Below, one piece after another: positions 43,922 to 56,032 of a stretch of DNA of 64,000 nt. Location: the NCBI RefSeq assembly GCF_022605165.1, contig NC_063072.1:1054001-1118000 (forward strand), given 5' to 3'. Each line of letters begins with the position of its first letter. Within the stretch, counting starts at the first letter, position 1. Source of the DNA: Purpureocillium takamizusanense (Eukaryota; Ascomycota; Sordariomycetes; Hypocreales; Ophiocordycipitaceae). The notes beneath the pieces are model-generated. The model made no database searches and was not told where the DNA came from. It saw only the letters and a program-made list of their open reading frames with translations. The translations under genes and the position numbers were made by a program.

Positions 43922-45521
43922 AACTGAGGTCGGTGATATCAGATACAACGAGCGAGGGACGGTCAGAGGATGGCTTTGCCGTGCCGATGCAGACCGCCAA
44001 AAGCTGGAAATGAAGTACAAAATCAACGGGCACTGCTATGTTTTGAAGAATGATCCGGAACGAGCTGCTGGGACCGATCGCGGATTGAGACTTGCGCGGC
44101 CGGGCGAAGCCGGGTGATGATGGCGGACTTGGACGATGTAGTCGAATGTTGCCGAGACCAGTAGTGGGATGATGCTATGGCGACGGCCCAAAATCGCGGC
44201 TGGATGCGGGCCCATGAAGTGCTCCACCAAGTGGCGTGTTGCTGATGACTCGGCTTCTCTTTTCTGCCGGTGCCATAACGGAGCCGTACCGCACCGGAAC
44301 ACCGTGGATATAGGCTGGACGTGTCTCAGCATCGTGAACCCGGCTGTCGAAATAAAGAGGAAAGGCTCCCGGGCAGGAAATTTACGATGATAGCGGACGG
44401 CGAACAAGTTCGACCTTGACCGGTCGTCCCAGGGGCCGTGGCACAGGGTAAGTCGCAGAGGTACTGGGTAGAAGGGCCTCCGAGGAAGCAACCTCCCTCC
44501 CATGGCGACACATGGGAACCGAGAGCGTCGCCTTCCGTATAGTATTCGCAGGGACGCTTCCAAGTTCAATTACGGCACGCGTACATCAAGGGGAAACGCG
44601 CGAGGGAGATGGGAGATTGATGCCGACCAGGGAGCGGCTGCACGAGTAGCTGCACAAGTAGCCCACAGCGACACTGCCATCAGTTCTTGGCCCTTCTGCC
44701 ACTGTAGTGTACCTAAGACCTCGGCGCAAATAGAAGAAAGCTGCGTCAGTAGGTAACGTGTAACTGGCTCATCCGTGCCCTCACTCGACATGGTTGAGGG
44801 CGAAGGGCAATAGGGTAGTACTAAGACGACCGAGCATCCCGTGGCCTCGTCAGTCAACGGGTACCGTACCGCCCAGGGCGGTGACTGCACAAGTCAGGCA
44901 CCCTTTTCGCTCGCATCACCTGCCGTAGCTTTGTGATTCATGCTCTGCGCGCCGCGAAGCTTCCAGCCGAATGCGGTCTAGTGCGGGCCCCTCCACCCCG
45001 CGCGTCGGGTCCCGTGCCGGGGCGAGGACCTGCAAGCTGGGCAAGCGAATACCTCAACTCTCTGCCAAACCACACCCACACGCAAGTACACTGCATGCTC
45101 ACTCGCTGCCCCGTGCGCCTCGAGTGTCGCCTTGCGCTTGAGTGAGTGCTGCGCTACTCACTGTCCTCTCGCCGCTGACGCTGACGGAGCCGGCGCCTGC
45201 CTGGTGCTGGGCTGCCCGTGGTGCAGCGGTGCCTCCTGCCACATGGTGACACACCCAAGCACCCAGCCTTGCCCCCCTCCCACCGCCTCCCACTCAGTCA
45301 CTCCGCATCGTCACTGACCGAGCCGCCCCTCCCATTTTCTCTCCCGATTCCCACCCCGTCCCCCTTGATCCTTATTTCACTACCAACGGATCCGGTGCGG
45401 CATCATCTCCCAAGAAACGCCAGCTCCCTCCCTCATTTACACTTTTCGCACTCGAGAGCAAACGACCTCACCGCCGCACGTACGACGAGCACTCCCTCAT
45501 TCCCTGGGCCGAACCGCAACC
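43922..45521. other. Divergent promoter gap of HEM13 and ATG8
   Basis: 1.6 kb between two genes that face apart. The last 250 bp before ATG8 are strongly C/T-rich (for example 45265-45440), a normal leader feature. No gene or repeat is supported in the rest. Confidence 0.55.
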
Positions 45522-46004
<483 letters not shown>

Positions 46005-48490
46005 GCGATGCGAAATCGTGGCCCTCTTTCGGCAGGAATGATGATGATGCTGGCGTTCCGGATACACCGTGGAGAATCTTTTCAGGCAGACGAGACGTTG
46101 GACTTTGATTTGCATGCGTATATGCTCTTCACTCAGCAGCGTTCAAGTTGAAGTAGAGTCACGTCACTCCTCTGCGCCGGGCACCCGACTTGCGTTGCCG
46201 GGAGGATGGCGTATGACGTGGACATGCGGCCAACAGACGCGGATGATATCGACGCAGGCACCCTCGCCGATAGCGGCGAGTTCAGGATGGACAACGTCTG
46301 ACTCTCGCGTGGATTTTCTGCTGAACCTGGTCTTATGGAATTTGTCAGCAGACCCAGCGGCTTAGTTCTCGTTCCGGGTACTGCTGCTAGCTTTCAGAGA
46401 CCGTGACGCTGCACGACCTAGCACTGTTGTTGTGAGATTAAATTTGAAGATTCTTTCATTCTAAGTGATGGTGTGATGGACTTGCGTGCATGCGAACGTG
46501 GGCACGTACCCAGAGGCCATGTTGAGTGGCCGGCTGAGCATCTGAGAACAACCTTTGGTTCTGGCTCTTTGAACGACCCCGTTGACAGATGCGTGGCCAA
46601 GAATGCCAGTCCGAGGCGCAGTAGGAGAGTCACTTATTGTGCTTGCACTCGGTGCCGGATGCAGAGAGCCGGCCTGCCCTACGTGCTCGCGGGAGAACGA
46701 AGCTGTTACAAGCTGGAGCATGGCTAATATGTCGTGCGTGGCATTGTACTTCGAGAGGCACGGTGTGTTTCTCGGGAGCTGACGTCACCCACCATGATGC
46801 GATGCCTACTTTCGTACTCGTGATGCCTACAGCCTACCACCCCCTATGCAAAAAGCGCGGCTAATACACGAGCCCTTATATTCCACGAAGCCAACAGTGG
46901 AGGGCTCAAAAAGGCAGGGCCAGAGGCAAGAAGTCTGTTGCCCTGGCTCCAGACCTTCTTGTAATAAATGAGAAAAGAAAACAGGTTTGGAGGCCCTGTC
47001 TGCCTCGTGGCCAGGAGAGGAGCGCTGCATGGGCGACGATCAGTCGCCACGGATCCCATTCATCCATTGTTCCACGTACGGGCTCCATACCTTATTAGTA
47101 CCTGCAGTGCAGTACCTGACTGCTGACTACCTGTAGCTTGCTGTAGGCACTGCGCGCGGTTGCTGTGGACGTACGTAGCTCAGGCGGCAGTGGAGGTACT
47201 AGCCACAGTGGAGTGGCGGCCCGAAAGAGACGGCGCCCCTTCTGGGTGGGGTGGTTCATTGGTCCTTGGCTGCCTCGGACCTTCCCTCGGAGGAGCAAGT
47301 ACCTTAGGCAGATTGGCAGACCAGGGCGGTCTTTTTTTGGCGCGCCGCCACGCCATCAAACAGGTCCTTGCTGTCCACCCACGATTATTCGACGCAGAAA
47401 CCGGAAACACAAACCACAGCCAGTCGTCGGCGCACCAATCCCCAGCGTCAACGGATGCTCTTCGTTGTCAGCCCTTGCGGACCTGCACTGAGGATGCCGA
47501 AATGGGTCATCGAATGGCCACCGGGGTCCGGTCATGTCGTCAACGTGCGTCTCTGGCATCAACAAACGTCGAGCTCCTCGCGAGGGCCGCTACGCTATTA
47601 AAATGCCACGCCAAGTCGCCTCCCGCCACCATGGCGATGCCTTGAGAGGTTGGGGGTTCGTTTCGCTTCAACGTGCTTCCCCCGCCTTGCCACGAGAGAC
47701 AAAAAACGAGATGTGCTAGACAGCTAGCTAGCCAACTCGCCATACCTGGGAGTTTGTCGCTGCCTCATTCGCTTGCTGGCAGGGAATATCTTCGCGCAAG
47801 GTGCTCAACGACAACCGGAGCCACTACTTCACTTCGCTTCGCCAGCATTGCCCATGCTTCCAGCCGCCAACGCCAATCATTGCATAGGCCGGCGCCCATT
47901 CACTTTGCAAGCGCCGACGCGCGCCCAGAGTTTACTGACTGGGCCGTGTCAGAGTCTTGTCCTGACAGCGAGCCGACGGCGTCCCTGACTGGTTGGCCCA
48001 CTACATCGTCGCGGCGCTTACACGCCAGCAGCCGCCGACAATAATTCGGGTCAAGCACGAGGGCGTTTCCAAAGACAAACACACCGCCGCTGCAGGTCCA
48101 GTCAATTGGTGCTTGCCGCTGTGGCAGTGACTCAGGTGAGTCGGCTGAGCCGTTCCTACAATCAGTCCCTTGTTCAAACAGTTTGTCTGTGTGTAGCGGC
48201 TATTCAAAGCAGCTTCTCACCTATTGTCTTGCTCCCTCTTCCATTCCCACCGATATCATATTCTCGCTTTCTTTGACGCAACTACAATGCATTCATGACA
48301 ATAGAGATTCTTTTCCTTTGTGTGATCGTCACTTTTCCCTTGCTCTCTCTACTTCTCCGCTACTCAAACTCCCGCGCAAAAGGTCAACCCTCGTGCCGTT
48401 CACTCACCCTCTCACACCCCCTGGCCCTCTTCTTCTCCTTCTATTCCCCCCTCGTCGCCGGCGTATAGTGATTTAATTTTCTCATCACTC
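46005..48490. other. Large gap between ATG8 and PRM1
   Basis: About 2.5 kb. No open frame here reads as protein. A GTAC/CAGTACC patch lies at 47090-47150. From about 48200 to 48475 the top strand is strongly C/T-rich and forms the PRM1 leader. An unannotated non-coding RNA cannot be excluded without transcript data. Confidence 0.5.
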
Positions 48491-50647
48491 ATGAATAGAC
48501 CCAACATGTTCTCTTCTTCACGAAAACGCAACGCCGCGACGGCCCCGTCGTATCCAGACGTCCCGGCATCTCTTCATTCCCAGTCGGACTCGTTTGAGAC
48601 GAGCCAAATGCCCAAGACGTTACAGGCACGAGCAACCACGTCGTCATCGATCACGCCTTATCTGAATCTCCCATCGCGACTCTCCCAAATATGGATCAAC
48701 CGCTGGACGATCCTCCTACTGCTTGTTCTTGTTCGCGTGGTGATCTTGATTGCTCAGCTTAACGATAATGTCGGCGACGCCAAGACCAAGGCCCTCTCTG
48801 CCTGCACCAAAGTCGAGGACATTGGTAGCGCCATGGCTTCGATGCCTCACTACCTGTCTGTCGGCGTCAACGACCTTGCCGCGGGTGGCATCGAAAAGGC
48901 CGTTCACGGCATGGTCAAGGGGCTCGACCTTGTCCTGGAAGGTGTTGAGGCCATAATCATCTTCTATATCAACTTTCTTACGGCTACATACGTCTGTCTG
49001 ATAACCGCCCTCGTCCACGGAACTCTCGGTGTCGTTGCCTCGGTCACGGAGGACGCGACCAAGGCGTTCAACAAGGTCATTGACGGGGCTACAACTGAAA
49101 TCAAGGATATCGCCGGCGACCTCACAAAGGCCATCAACAAAATCACGGATGGCATCGAAAACTCCATAATTGGACACTTCACCCCGGACATACCCAAAAT
49201 TGACTTCTCCAAGCCCCTCAATGACCTCAAAGCCTTCAACCTCAGCTCAGACGACTTCGTTAAGGATGTTCGCAAGTTGGACAAGGACCTCCCAAACTTT
49301 GAACAAGTCCAGAACCTCACCAAACAAGCCATTTCGATTCCTTTCAACATGGCCCGCGATGGCATCAACAAGAGCTTCAGCGCGTACAAGTTTGACCGCG
49401 ACGTGTTCCCTCTGGCGCAGAAACAGAAGCTCACGTTCTGCTCGGATAACGACAAGCTGAACAGCTTCTTCACGCGCTTGTTTGAGCTTATTCAGAAAGC
49501 CAAGATTGCCTTTGTGGTGTTGCTGTCCATATTGGCCGTCGCTGCCATAGTTCCGATGGCCTGGTTCGAGATACGCCGCTGGCGACGGCAGCAAAAGAAT
49601 GCCAAAATCATCGCCCAGAACCAGTACGATCAGATGGATGTCGTCTACATTGCATCGCGACCCGTCACGGCCACATGTGGTATTAAGCTGGCATCGAGGT
49701 TTAGTGGACGCCGACAAATTCTTACGCGATGGTGCGTTGCTTATGCAACATCGGTGCCTGCCATCTTCGTGCTGTCGCTTGCGTTGGCTGGCTTTTTTTC
49801 GTGCTTCTGTCAGTTTATCCTTCTCAAAGTGGTGGAGAAGGAGGTACCTGCTCTTGCCGGAGAGGTCGGAGAGTTCGCAGGCCAAGTCGTCAAGACGCTG
49901 GAGAACGTGTCAGACCAGTGGGCTGCCGATGCCAACGGTGTCGTCAAGGGACTCAACGACGATATCAACAAAGAGGTTCTCGTCTATGTCGTCAACGCCA
50001 CGGACGCAGTCAACAACACTATCAATGTTTTCCTGGATACCATGGAGGAAGGACTCGAGACCGTTTTCAACGGCACCATTCTCCTTGATCCAATCAAGGC
50101 TGTGCTGCACTGCGTCATCGGGATTAAGCTCGAGAGCGTACAAAAGGGATTGACCTGGGTGCATGACCATGCACAAGTCAATTTCCCCATGTTCGACAAC
50201 GACACCTTCAGCATGGGCGCCAACAAGTCGATCTCGGGAGACTCGGATCTTAACACATTTCTCGCGTCGCCGTCATCGGTCACTACGGATGAGGTGTCGG
50301 GAGCCGTTCAGCATGTCACGCGCTGGCTGTATGACAACCTTGTCCAAGAGGCTCTTATTTCAACCGGCATCCTCCTTATTTACGTCATCGTCGTCCTCAT
50401 GGGTGTAACAAGAACTCTGGCCGGCATGGCAATGCCAGATAAGCCGCACGCCAACGGTGGCATGCGCTATACCGGCGAGGACCGGCTGCCTCTGAGCCCA
50501 CGGACAACTGACCCCGTCAATGAGTCAGCTTGGGAGGCGCGAGATGAGAAGACGTTGATGTCTGGCGGCCAGGGAGCCCGTTCTAATGATGCGCGGCATG
50601 ACACAGATTGGCCCGGCGGCTCGCCAGACGCGAGAAACAAGTTCTAA
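48491..50647 (+). CDS. PRM1: Plasma membrane fusion protein PRM1
   Basis: Single exon, 718 aa; a second ATG at 48506 is possible. Prm1 stabilises plasma membrane fusion during mating and, in filamentous fungi, hyphal or germling fusion. The expected topology is visible: a first membrane segment at about 75-95 (WTILLLLVLVRVVILIAQL), a pair of segments around 155-185 (AIIIFYINFLTATYVCLIT), others near 335-355 (IAFVVLLSILAVAAIVPMAW) and 415-445 (VPAIFVLSLALAGFFSCF), and one near 625-645 (LISTGILLIYVIVVLMG). Two long extracytoplasmic helical loops lie between. N-glycosylation sequons cluster in the second loop (NATD, NNT, NGT). The N-terminus is Ser-rich and the C-terminal tail is polar and cytosolic. 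The ending has no lipidation motif. Confidence 0.95.
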   Translation: MNRPNMFSSSRKRNAATAPSYPDVPASLHSQSDSFETSQMPKTLQARATTSSSITPYLNLPSRLSQIWINRWTILLLLVLVRVVILIAQLNDNVGDAKTKALSACTKVEDIGSAMASMPHYLSVGVNDLAAGGIEKAVHGMVKGLDLVLEGVEAIIIFYINFLTATYVCLITALVHGTLGVVASVTEDATKAFNKVIDGATTEIKDIAGDLTKAINKITDGIENSIIGHFTPDIPKIDFSKPLNDLKAFNLSSDDFVKDVRKLDKDLPNFEQVQNLTKQAISIPFNMARDGINKSFSAYKFDRDVFPLAQKQKLTFCSDNDKLNSFFTRLFELIQKAKIAFVVLLSILAVAAIVPMAWFEIRRWRRQQKNAKIIAQNQYDQMDVVYIASRPVTATCGIKLASRFSGRRQILTRWCVAYATSVPAIFVLSLALAGFFSCFCQFILLKVVEKEVPALAGEVGEFAGQVVKTLENVSDQWAADANGVVKGLNDDINKEVLVYVVNATDAVNNTINVFLDTMEEGLETVFNGTILLDPIKAVLHCVIGIKLESVQKGLTWVHDHAQVNFPMFDNDTFSMGANKSISGDSDLNTFLASPSSVTTDEVSGAVQHVTRWLYDNLVQEALISTGILLIYVIVVLMGVTRTLAGMAMPDKPHANGGMRYTGEDRLPLSPRTTDPVNESAWEARDEKTLMSGGQGARSNDARHDTDWPGGSPDARNKF

Positions 50648-51444
50648 GCGGGGAGGGCGAAAATAAGTGATACCCATAGATGGATCAGACTGGGCTAGGA
50701 TTGATCACGGGAGAGAGGGTGTCGCGTTGGCCGAGCTGAACCCGGCCGCAGAAGCGTGGACTGGTTGGTGGGCAGTGCAACATGGCTCTTTGGGATAATG
50801 CGGGTTGCAATGATTTCCTATTGGATTCAGGCCGAATTCAGGTTAGTCTGGATCGTTATCAAGGCCACCCGCACATGGCTCTACCGATTGATGTCTGTGA
50901 TACAGAATATACAAAGTACAGCCTCTTCTCCATCACGCGGGTTTCTCGGTGTTCACTTGTGACTGTGACTGCAGGATGACGCGACAGACATGAAAATGGC
51001 ATAGGCTGGGCGCATGCTGCAGGATATTCGGGGGTGGAGCGCCGCTAGTTTGACGTGCATTGCATGGGATTGATGCAGGCCGGAGCGGCCGCAGATGGCG
51101 ATGGAGAGCGAGTAAGTGAATAAGGTACGTAGTTAATAGTTAACGAGGAACGGAGTCGAGGAAAAAAGACACAGAAATGCTGCTTTGGGCAAGTCCGGCA
51201 AGGTGGGGCGCCGATGCAGGCGGCGGAGCGGGATCCTGCATATTGGTGGCACCCGTCATGTCCAATGGCGGGGCGCTTTCCACTGCGTTTTGTCCAGACC
51301 CAACGGCAGCGTCACAGACTCGACCGCACATAAAAGTTGCTCTCCATCCCCGACATCGCTGCCACCCTTCTCCTCGTTGCCTTTTGCTCGCTACCATCGC
51401 CATTCAGACTGCACCTACGCTCTGCGACACTGCTGATTTCCACT
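50648..51444. other. Gap between PRM1 and the tryptophan synthase gene
   Basis: About 800 bp with the PRM1 3' region and the tryptophan synthase promoter. No gene seen. A TGACTGTGACTG stretch near 50960 resembles half-sites of the general amino-acid control factor, but no perfect TGASTCA site is visible close to the start. Confidence 0.4.
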
Positions 51445-53995
51445 ATGGAGGCTATCAAGGAGACTTTTAGACGCTGCAAGGCGCAGAGCAAGGTTCGCTT
51501 GCCCCTCGTTTGCCCCTCTTCGGTTCGTCAGAGTGCCAGCGGGTGCGACGCCGCTGCACGGCATGACCCTAAAGACGTTGGGACAAGACCATTTACTGAC
51601 TGGGACTCGACTCCATGGTATAGGTTGCCCTCGTCACATATGTTACGGCCGGCTTTCCTCGCGCAGAGGACACCCCGAGCATCATGCTCGCCATGGAGAA
51701 GGGAGGCGCTGGTGAGTCAACTACCCTCTAGGCAGAGCCACTACGCCAGGGGAGCGATACGAATGCTTTGGATACCATGCTGACACCGGGAAGATGTGAT
51801 TGAGCTTGGCGTGCCCTTCACCGACCCCATCGCCGACGGCCCCACGATTCAGACTGCCAACACCGTACGACTCCCCGATCTTCCATCTGGCGTCTCAAAC
51901 AGGAAAGCGACTAATTCCACGTCTAGGTTGCTCTCCAAAATGGTGTAACCATCGAATCTTCTCTTCAGATGGTCAAGGACGCAAGGAGTCAGGGCCTCAA
52001 GGCACCCGTGTTGCTCATGGGATACTACAACCCCCTCCTCAGCTACGGCGAAGAGCGCCTGCTTCAGGACTGCAAGGCTGCTGGAGTCAATGGCTTCATC
52101 GTCGTTGACTTGCCGCCGGAGGAGGCTGTCTCGTTTCGCAAGCTCTGCACGCGCGGAAAGTGAGTTGGCCATCCCAACCTTTACACCAACCATGTCTCGC
52201 TAATCATGGTCGCCTTGAAGCCTGTCATATGTACCCCTCATCGCTCCCGCTACCTCGGACACCCGCATGAAGATTCTCTGCCAGCTTGCGGATTCTTTCA
52301 TCTACATCGTGTCCAGACAAGGTGTAACGGGCGCTCTCGGAACGATCAACGCAAAGCTGCCCGAGCTAGTCCAGCGAGTCAAGCGGTACAGCGGCAACAA
52401 GCCCGCGGCTGTCGGCTTTGGTGTCAGCACCAACGAGCATTTCAGGAGCATTGGAAGCATTGCCGATGGTGTCGTTGTCGGTAGCCAGCTCGTGACCACG
52501 CTCCAGAAGGCTCCGGCAGGCCAGGAAGCTGCTGAGGTCGAGAAGTATCTGGCCTACCTATGCGGTCGTGATTCCTTACCACAGGACAAGGCCACGCGCG
52601 AAGTCGGGCTGGTAGAAGCCGTGGCTGGAGCTAGAGAGCCGAATGGTGATAATGTCACTGTCAACGCCGTGGTCGGCGAAGATGGTCGCATCACTGCCGA
52701 GCAGGACAGCGCTCTGGTCGCCCAGCTGGCTGCGCTCCACGGCAAGATTCCGGAACGTTTTGGAGAGTTTGGTGGCCAATACGTCCCTGAGAGCCTGATG
52801 GACTGCCTGTCGGAGCTCGAGGAGGGCTTCAACAAAATCAAGGACGACCCGGCATTCTGGGAGGAGTATCGGTCATATTACGATTATATGGGCCGACCAT
52901 CCCGCCTGCACCTGGCTGAGAGACTGACTGAACACGCCGGTGGCGCAAATATCTGGCTGAAGCGAGAGGATCTCAACCATACGGGCAGCCACAAAATCAA
53001 CAACGCCCTCGGCCAGCTGCTACTTGCCAAGAGGCTGGGGAAGACTAAGATCATTGCCGAAACCGGCGCTGGCCAGCACGGTGTTGCTACGGCTACTGTC
53101 TGCGCCAAGTTTGGCTTGGAGTGCACTGTCTACATGGGTGCTGTGAGTGGCTTGATTCTGATCTCCCGTGCTGTTGCTGACAATATCGCAGGAGGACGTT
53201 CGCCGCCAGGCTCTCAATGTTTTCCGAATGAGGCTTTTGGGTGCCAAGGTCATTGCTGTCGAGGCCGGCAGTAAGACTCTTCGAGACGCCGTCAATGAAG
53301 CGCTCCGCGCGTGGGTCGTTGAGCTCGAGACGACGCACTACATCATTGGCTCCGCCATCGGGCCTCACCCATTCCCGACCATTGTGCGAACCTTCCAGTC
53401 CGTCATTGGCAACGAGACGAAGAAGCAGATGATGGAGAAGCGCGGCAAGCTGCCTGACGCAGTGGTTGCCTGCGTCGGCGGCGGCAGCAACGCCGTTGGC
53501 ATGTTTTACCCCTTCTCCCAAGATCCCAGCGTCAAACTCCTTGGTGTCGAGGCTGGAGGTGATGGCGTTGAAACAGATCGTCACAGTGCCACCCTGTCGG
53601 GGGGCTCCAAAGGCGTCCTCCACGGCGTCAGGACCTACGTGCTCCAGAATAAGCATGGTCAGATCTCAGATACGCACTCCGTCTCGGCAGGCTTGGACTA
53701 CCCCGGCGTTGGCCCTGAGCTCAGCTCCTGGAAGGACAGCCAGCGTGCGAAGTTTATCGCCGCCACAGACGCGCAGGCTTTCCAGGGGTTCAGGTTGATC
53801 AGCCAGCTCGAGGGCATCATCCCAGCCTTGGAGTCGGCGCATGGCATCTATGGTGCCATTGAATTGGCTAAGACGATGAAGAAGGACGAGGACGTCGTCA
53901 TCTGCCTGAGTGGTCGCGGTGATAAGGATGTGCAGAGCGTTGCGGATGAGCTGCCCAAGATTGGACCTCAGATTGGATGGGACCTGCGATTCTAA
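51445..53995 (+). CDS. TRP3: Bifunctional tryptophan synthase (fused alpha and beta domains)
   Basis: Join(51445-51492, 51624-51711, 51794-51864, 51927-52159, 52221-53142, 53192-53995), 721 aa. It performs the last two steps of tryptophan synthesis. I use the Neurospora trp-3 lineage name; yeast calls the gene TRP5. Alpha domain (about 1-265): [34 protein letters not shown], and [10 protein letters not shown] near its end. A linker of about 60 residues follows. Beta domain: [15 protein letters not shown], then the PLP lysine in [24 protein letters not shown], the phosphate-binding CVGGGSNA, and LSGRGDKDV. The first intron (131 nt) has a weaker donor (GTTCGC). At intron 4 the spliced codon is AAC (Asn) before [13 protein letters not shown]. 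Domain order alpha-beta is the normal fungal arrangement. Confidence 0.96.
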
Positions 53996-54427
53996 AAGGG
54001 GATTTCTTGGTACAAGATTCTAGATATACCCCATGGCGCAAAAGGGCGCCGGCGTTTTGAAGGATGGAACTGGAAGAGCTTTGTAGACGTCCCTAATGCG
54101 ACAAAAGAGCTTGTTATTGGCATTCGAGGGGCCCAGTGCCACCGTAGTGCCGGTGGAACTCTTCGTGTCTGAGCTTGATGCCGGTGTGCCTGGGATGAAG
54201 TGGACTACCGTGGTGCAAAATATGTCAAAGCTATTTAAATGATTTTCATTTCCCCGATGCCCGCGTCTGGTGGCGGGGGCGGCAGTAAAAGCACCGCGCA
54301 GTATAGTCGGACGAGTAGCTCCCGCAAGCGAAAACGCCGCGACCTGCCACACAAAGGTTGACGCAAGCGATTGACAAGCATAAGTACAAGTGGTAATCTT
54401 CATGTAAGAGTACAAGTGATAAGTCAT
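53996..54427. other. Convergent 3' gap of tryptophan synthase and bL28m genes
   Basis: The 432 bp should contain both 3' ends. Nothing else is seen. Confidence 0.5.
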
Positions 54428-55327
54428 CTAGACATCCGCTCTCCGCTTCTCCGTCTCCGCATTGGCTATGGTAGCATGATCCACCTCGTCCAGTTCGCGC
54501 AACAGCAGCTCCTCCGCCTCGTCTGACAGCTCCTCAATGCCCTCAAGGTCGGTGAGGGCGGCCTCGTCGTCGCCAAGCACAAAGGCGTCGTTCATGGCGT
54601 CGTTCATCTCGCTCAGCGTGGCACGGCTCCGCACGCTCAAGGGCCCCGGGGTGGCGTAGTCGAGAGCGTACTGGATGATGTCGTCGCGGTCCTCGATTTC
54701 CTTGGGCTCGAGGCCGAGGGCGACGCGCTCCTCGTTGAAGCGGCGCTGCACGGCCTGGGTCTGCATGACTAGCCAGCGCAGGTTCCAGCCGCCGGGGCCG
54801 AGCTCCTTGATCCGGGCGGGCTTGCTCTTGAGCAGGTAGTTGTCGATGCCGCCCTCGCGGCGGATCGTCTTGAGGACGCGCAGCGTCAGGCGCGTCTTGA
54901 CGCGGGCGTCCAAGGCGGGCGAGTAGAAGGCCTTGACATGCACGTTGGGCCGCCAGTACCGCCGCGACTTGTTCTTGTGCTTCTCCGCGACGATGTTGCC
55001 GAAGCGGATACGCGCGCTGCCATACAGACCCTTGTTGGATTGCTTGTAGATGCGTCGCTCGCCATAGGGGTACTCTGGGATGAGGTTGGAGGGCAGGCGG
55101 TGCGGCTTAATGGTCTTCGTCTGGACGGGAGGCGTCGTCGAAAATAGCCGCGCGGCAAGGTGGGCTGGAGACGTTGATGTTCTCGTTGCGAACGTTGTAT
55201 CTCTCTTCAGGGGCCTAGAGCTGGCGAGGAAGGGTAATGAAGCGGAGGTGGCGGAAGCAGAGGAGGCCTGGCAGGGAATCAGGTGTGTCACCCGTCGCAA
55301 CGAGGACCAGGCCGGCTGAGGCCCCAT
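54428..55327 (-). CDS. MRPL24: Mitochondrial large-subunit ribosomal protein bL28m (MRPL24)
   Basis: Single exon, 299 aa from the ATG at 55327 (MGPQPAWSSL). The frame is open to an ATG at 55429, but the later start gives a proper mitochondrial presequence rich in Arg, Ser and Ala. The bL28 domain follows at about 90-170: IYKQSNKGLYGSARIRFGN, then KNKSRRYWRPNVHVKAFYSP, RLTLRVLKTIRREGGIDNYL and LKSKPARIKELGPGGWNLRW. The C-terminal extension of about 100 residues is acidic and helical, ending in a Glu-rich segment, as in yeast Mrpl24-like proteins. It is divergent from the unknown coiled-coil gene at 56033. Confidence 0.93.
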   Translation of the reverse strand: MGPQPAWSSLRRVTHLIPCQASSASATSASLPFLASSRPLKRDTTFATRTSTSPAHLAARLFSTTPPVQTKTIKPHRLPSNLIPEYPYGERRIYKQSNKGLYGSARIRFGNIVAEKHKNKSRRYWRPNVHVKAFYSPALDARVKTRLTLRVLKTIRREGGIDNYLLKSKPARIKELGPGGWNLRWLVMQTQAVQRRFNEERVALGLEPKEIEDRDDIIQYALDYATPGPLSVRSRATLSEMNDAMNDAFVLGDDEAALTDLEGIEELSDEAEELLLRELDEVDHATIANAETEKRRADV

Positions 55328-56032
55328 TGTGCGGTTGAATGTGTCGGGCGCAGGGCGGAGAGCCGCAAAATTGACGTGGAATGTGTCGGACGCTGCTATA
55401 ATGTGAAAAAGAATGGCATTGGGACGCAACCGAGGCCGTCTGTCGTGATGCGCGCGTGTATGTGTTTGTATGCCTTGCCGTCGACTGATGCTGGCCGAGA
55501 TTTTTACCAGAGACTGGGGGATGCTTCAAGGCTCCGGGGCCCGAAATGTTCCGCCCCGATTTCGAAGACCCTTGGACAATGATGGCGCTGTCATGTGACC
55601 CCGTGCGCCGTTCGCGATGGGGGGGGGGGGGCCGACATGCCACTAAAAGCATGCGCGACAGCGACCTTGACCTCCACTACGAAGTACTTCCTAATATCGG
55701 ACCCCGAATTGATGTTCATGCAACATGAGTTCGAAGTGCGATCTTCCGTAATCAGGTCTTTGACCTTACAATTGTTTTTTGTGTGTTGGTCCAAGTCGCA
55801 AGCGCCGTCAAAGAAGTCACGCTCATAGCAACCTCCTGTGTGGATGCTGCTGCATCGGTCTCTTCAGAACTCACTACCAAGCACTGAGACCCTAGCCTGC
55901 GGTCCGTGTCTACAAGACATCTGCGCGAGCATATCCACCTACGCCGAGGTCGGTCAATGAGTTCATTTGTGAGCATACCTACGCGCAGCGTCACTTGGTG
56001 GATAAAGAGGCGGTGACTGGTGGTACGAAGAA
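55328..56032. other. Divergent promoter gap with a G13 run
   Basis: About 700 bp between the bL28m gene and the coiled-coil gene. A run of 13 G lies at 55619-55631. No gene is supported. Confidence 0.55.
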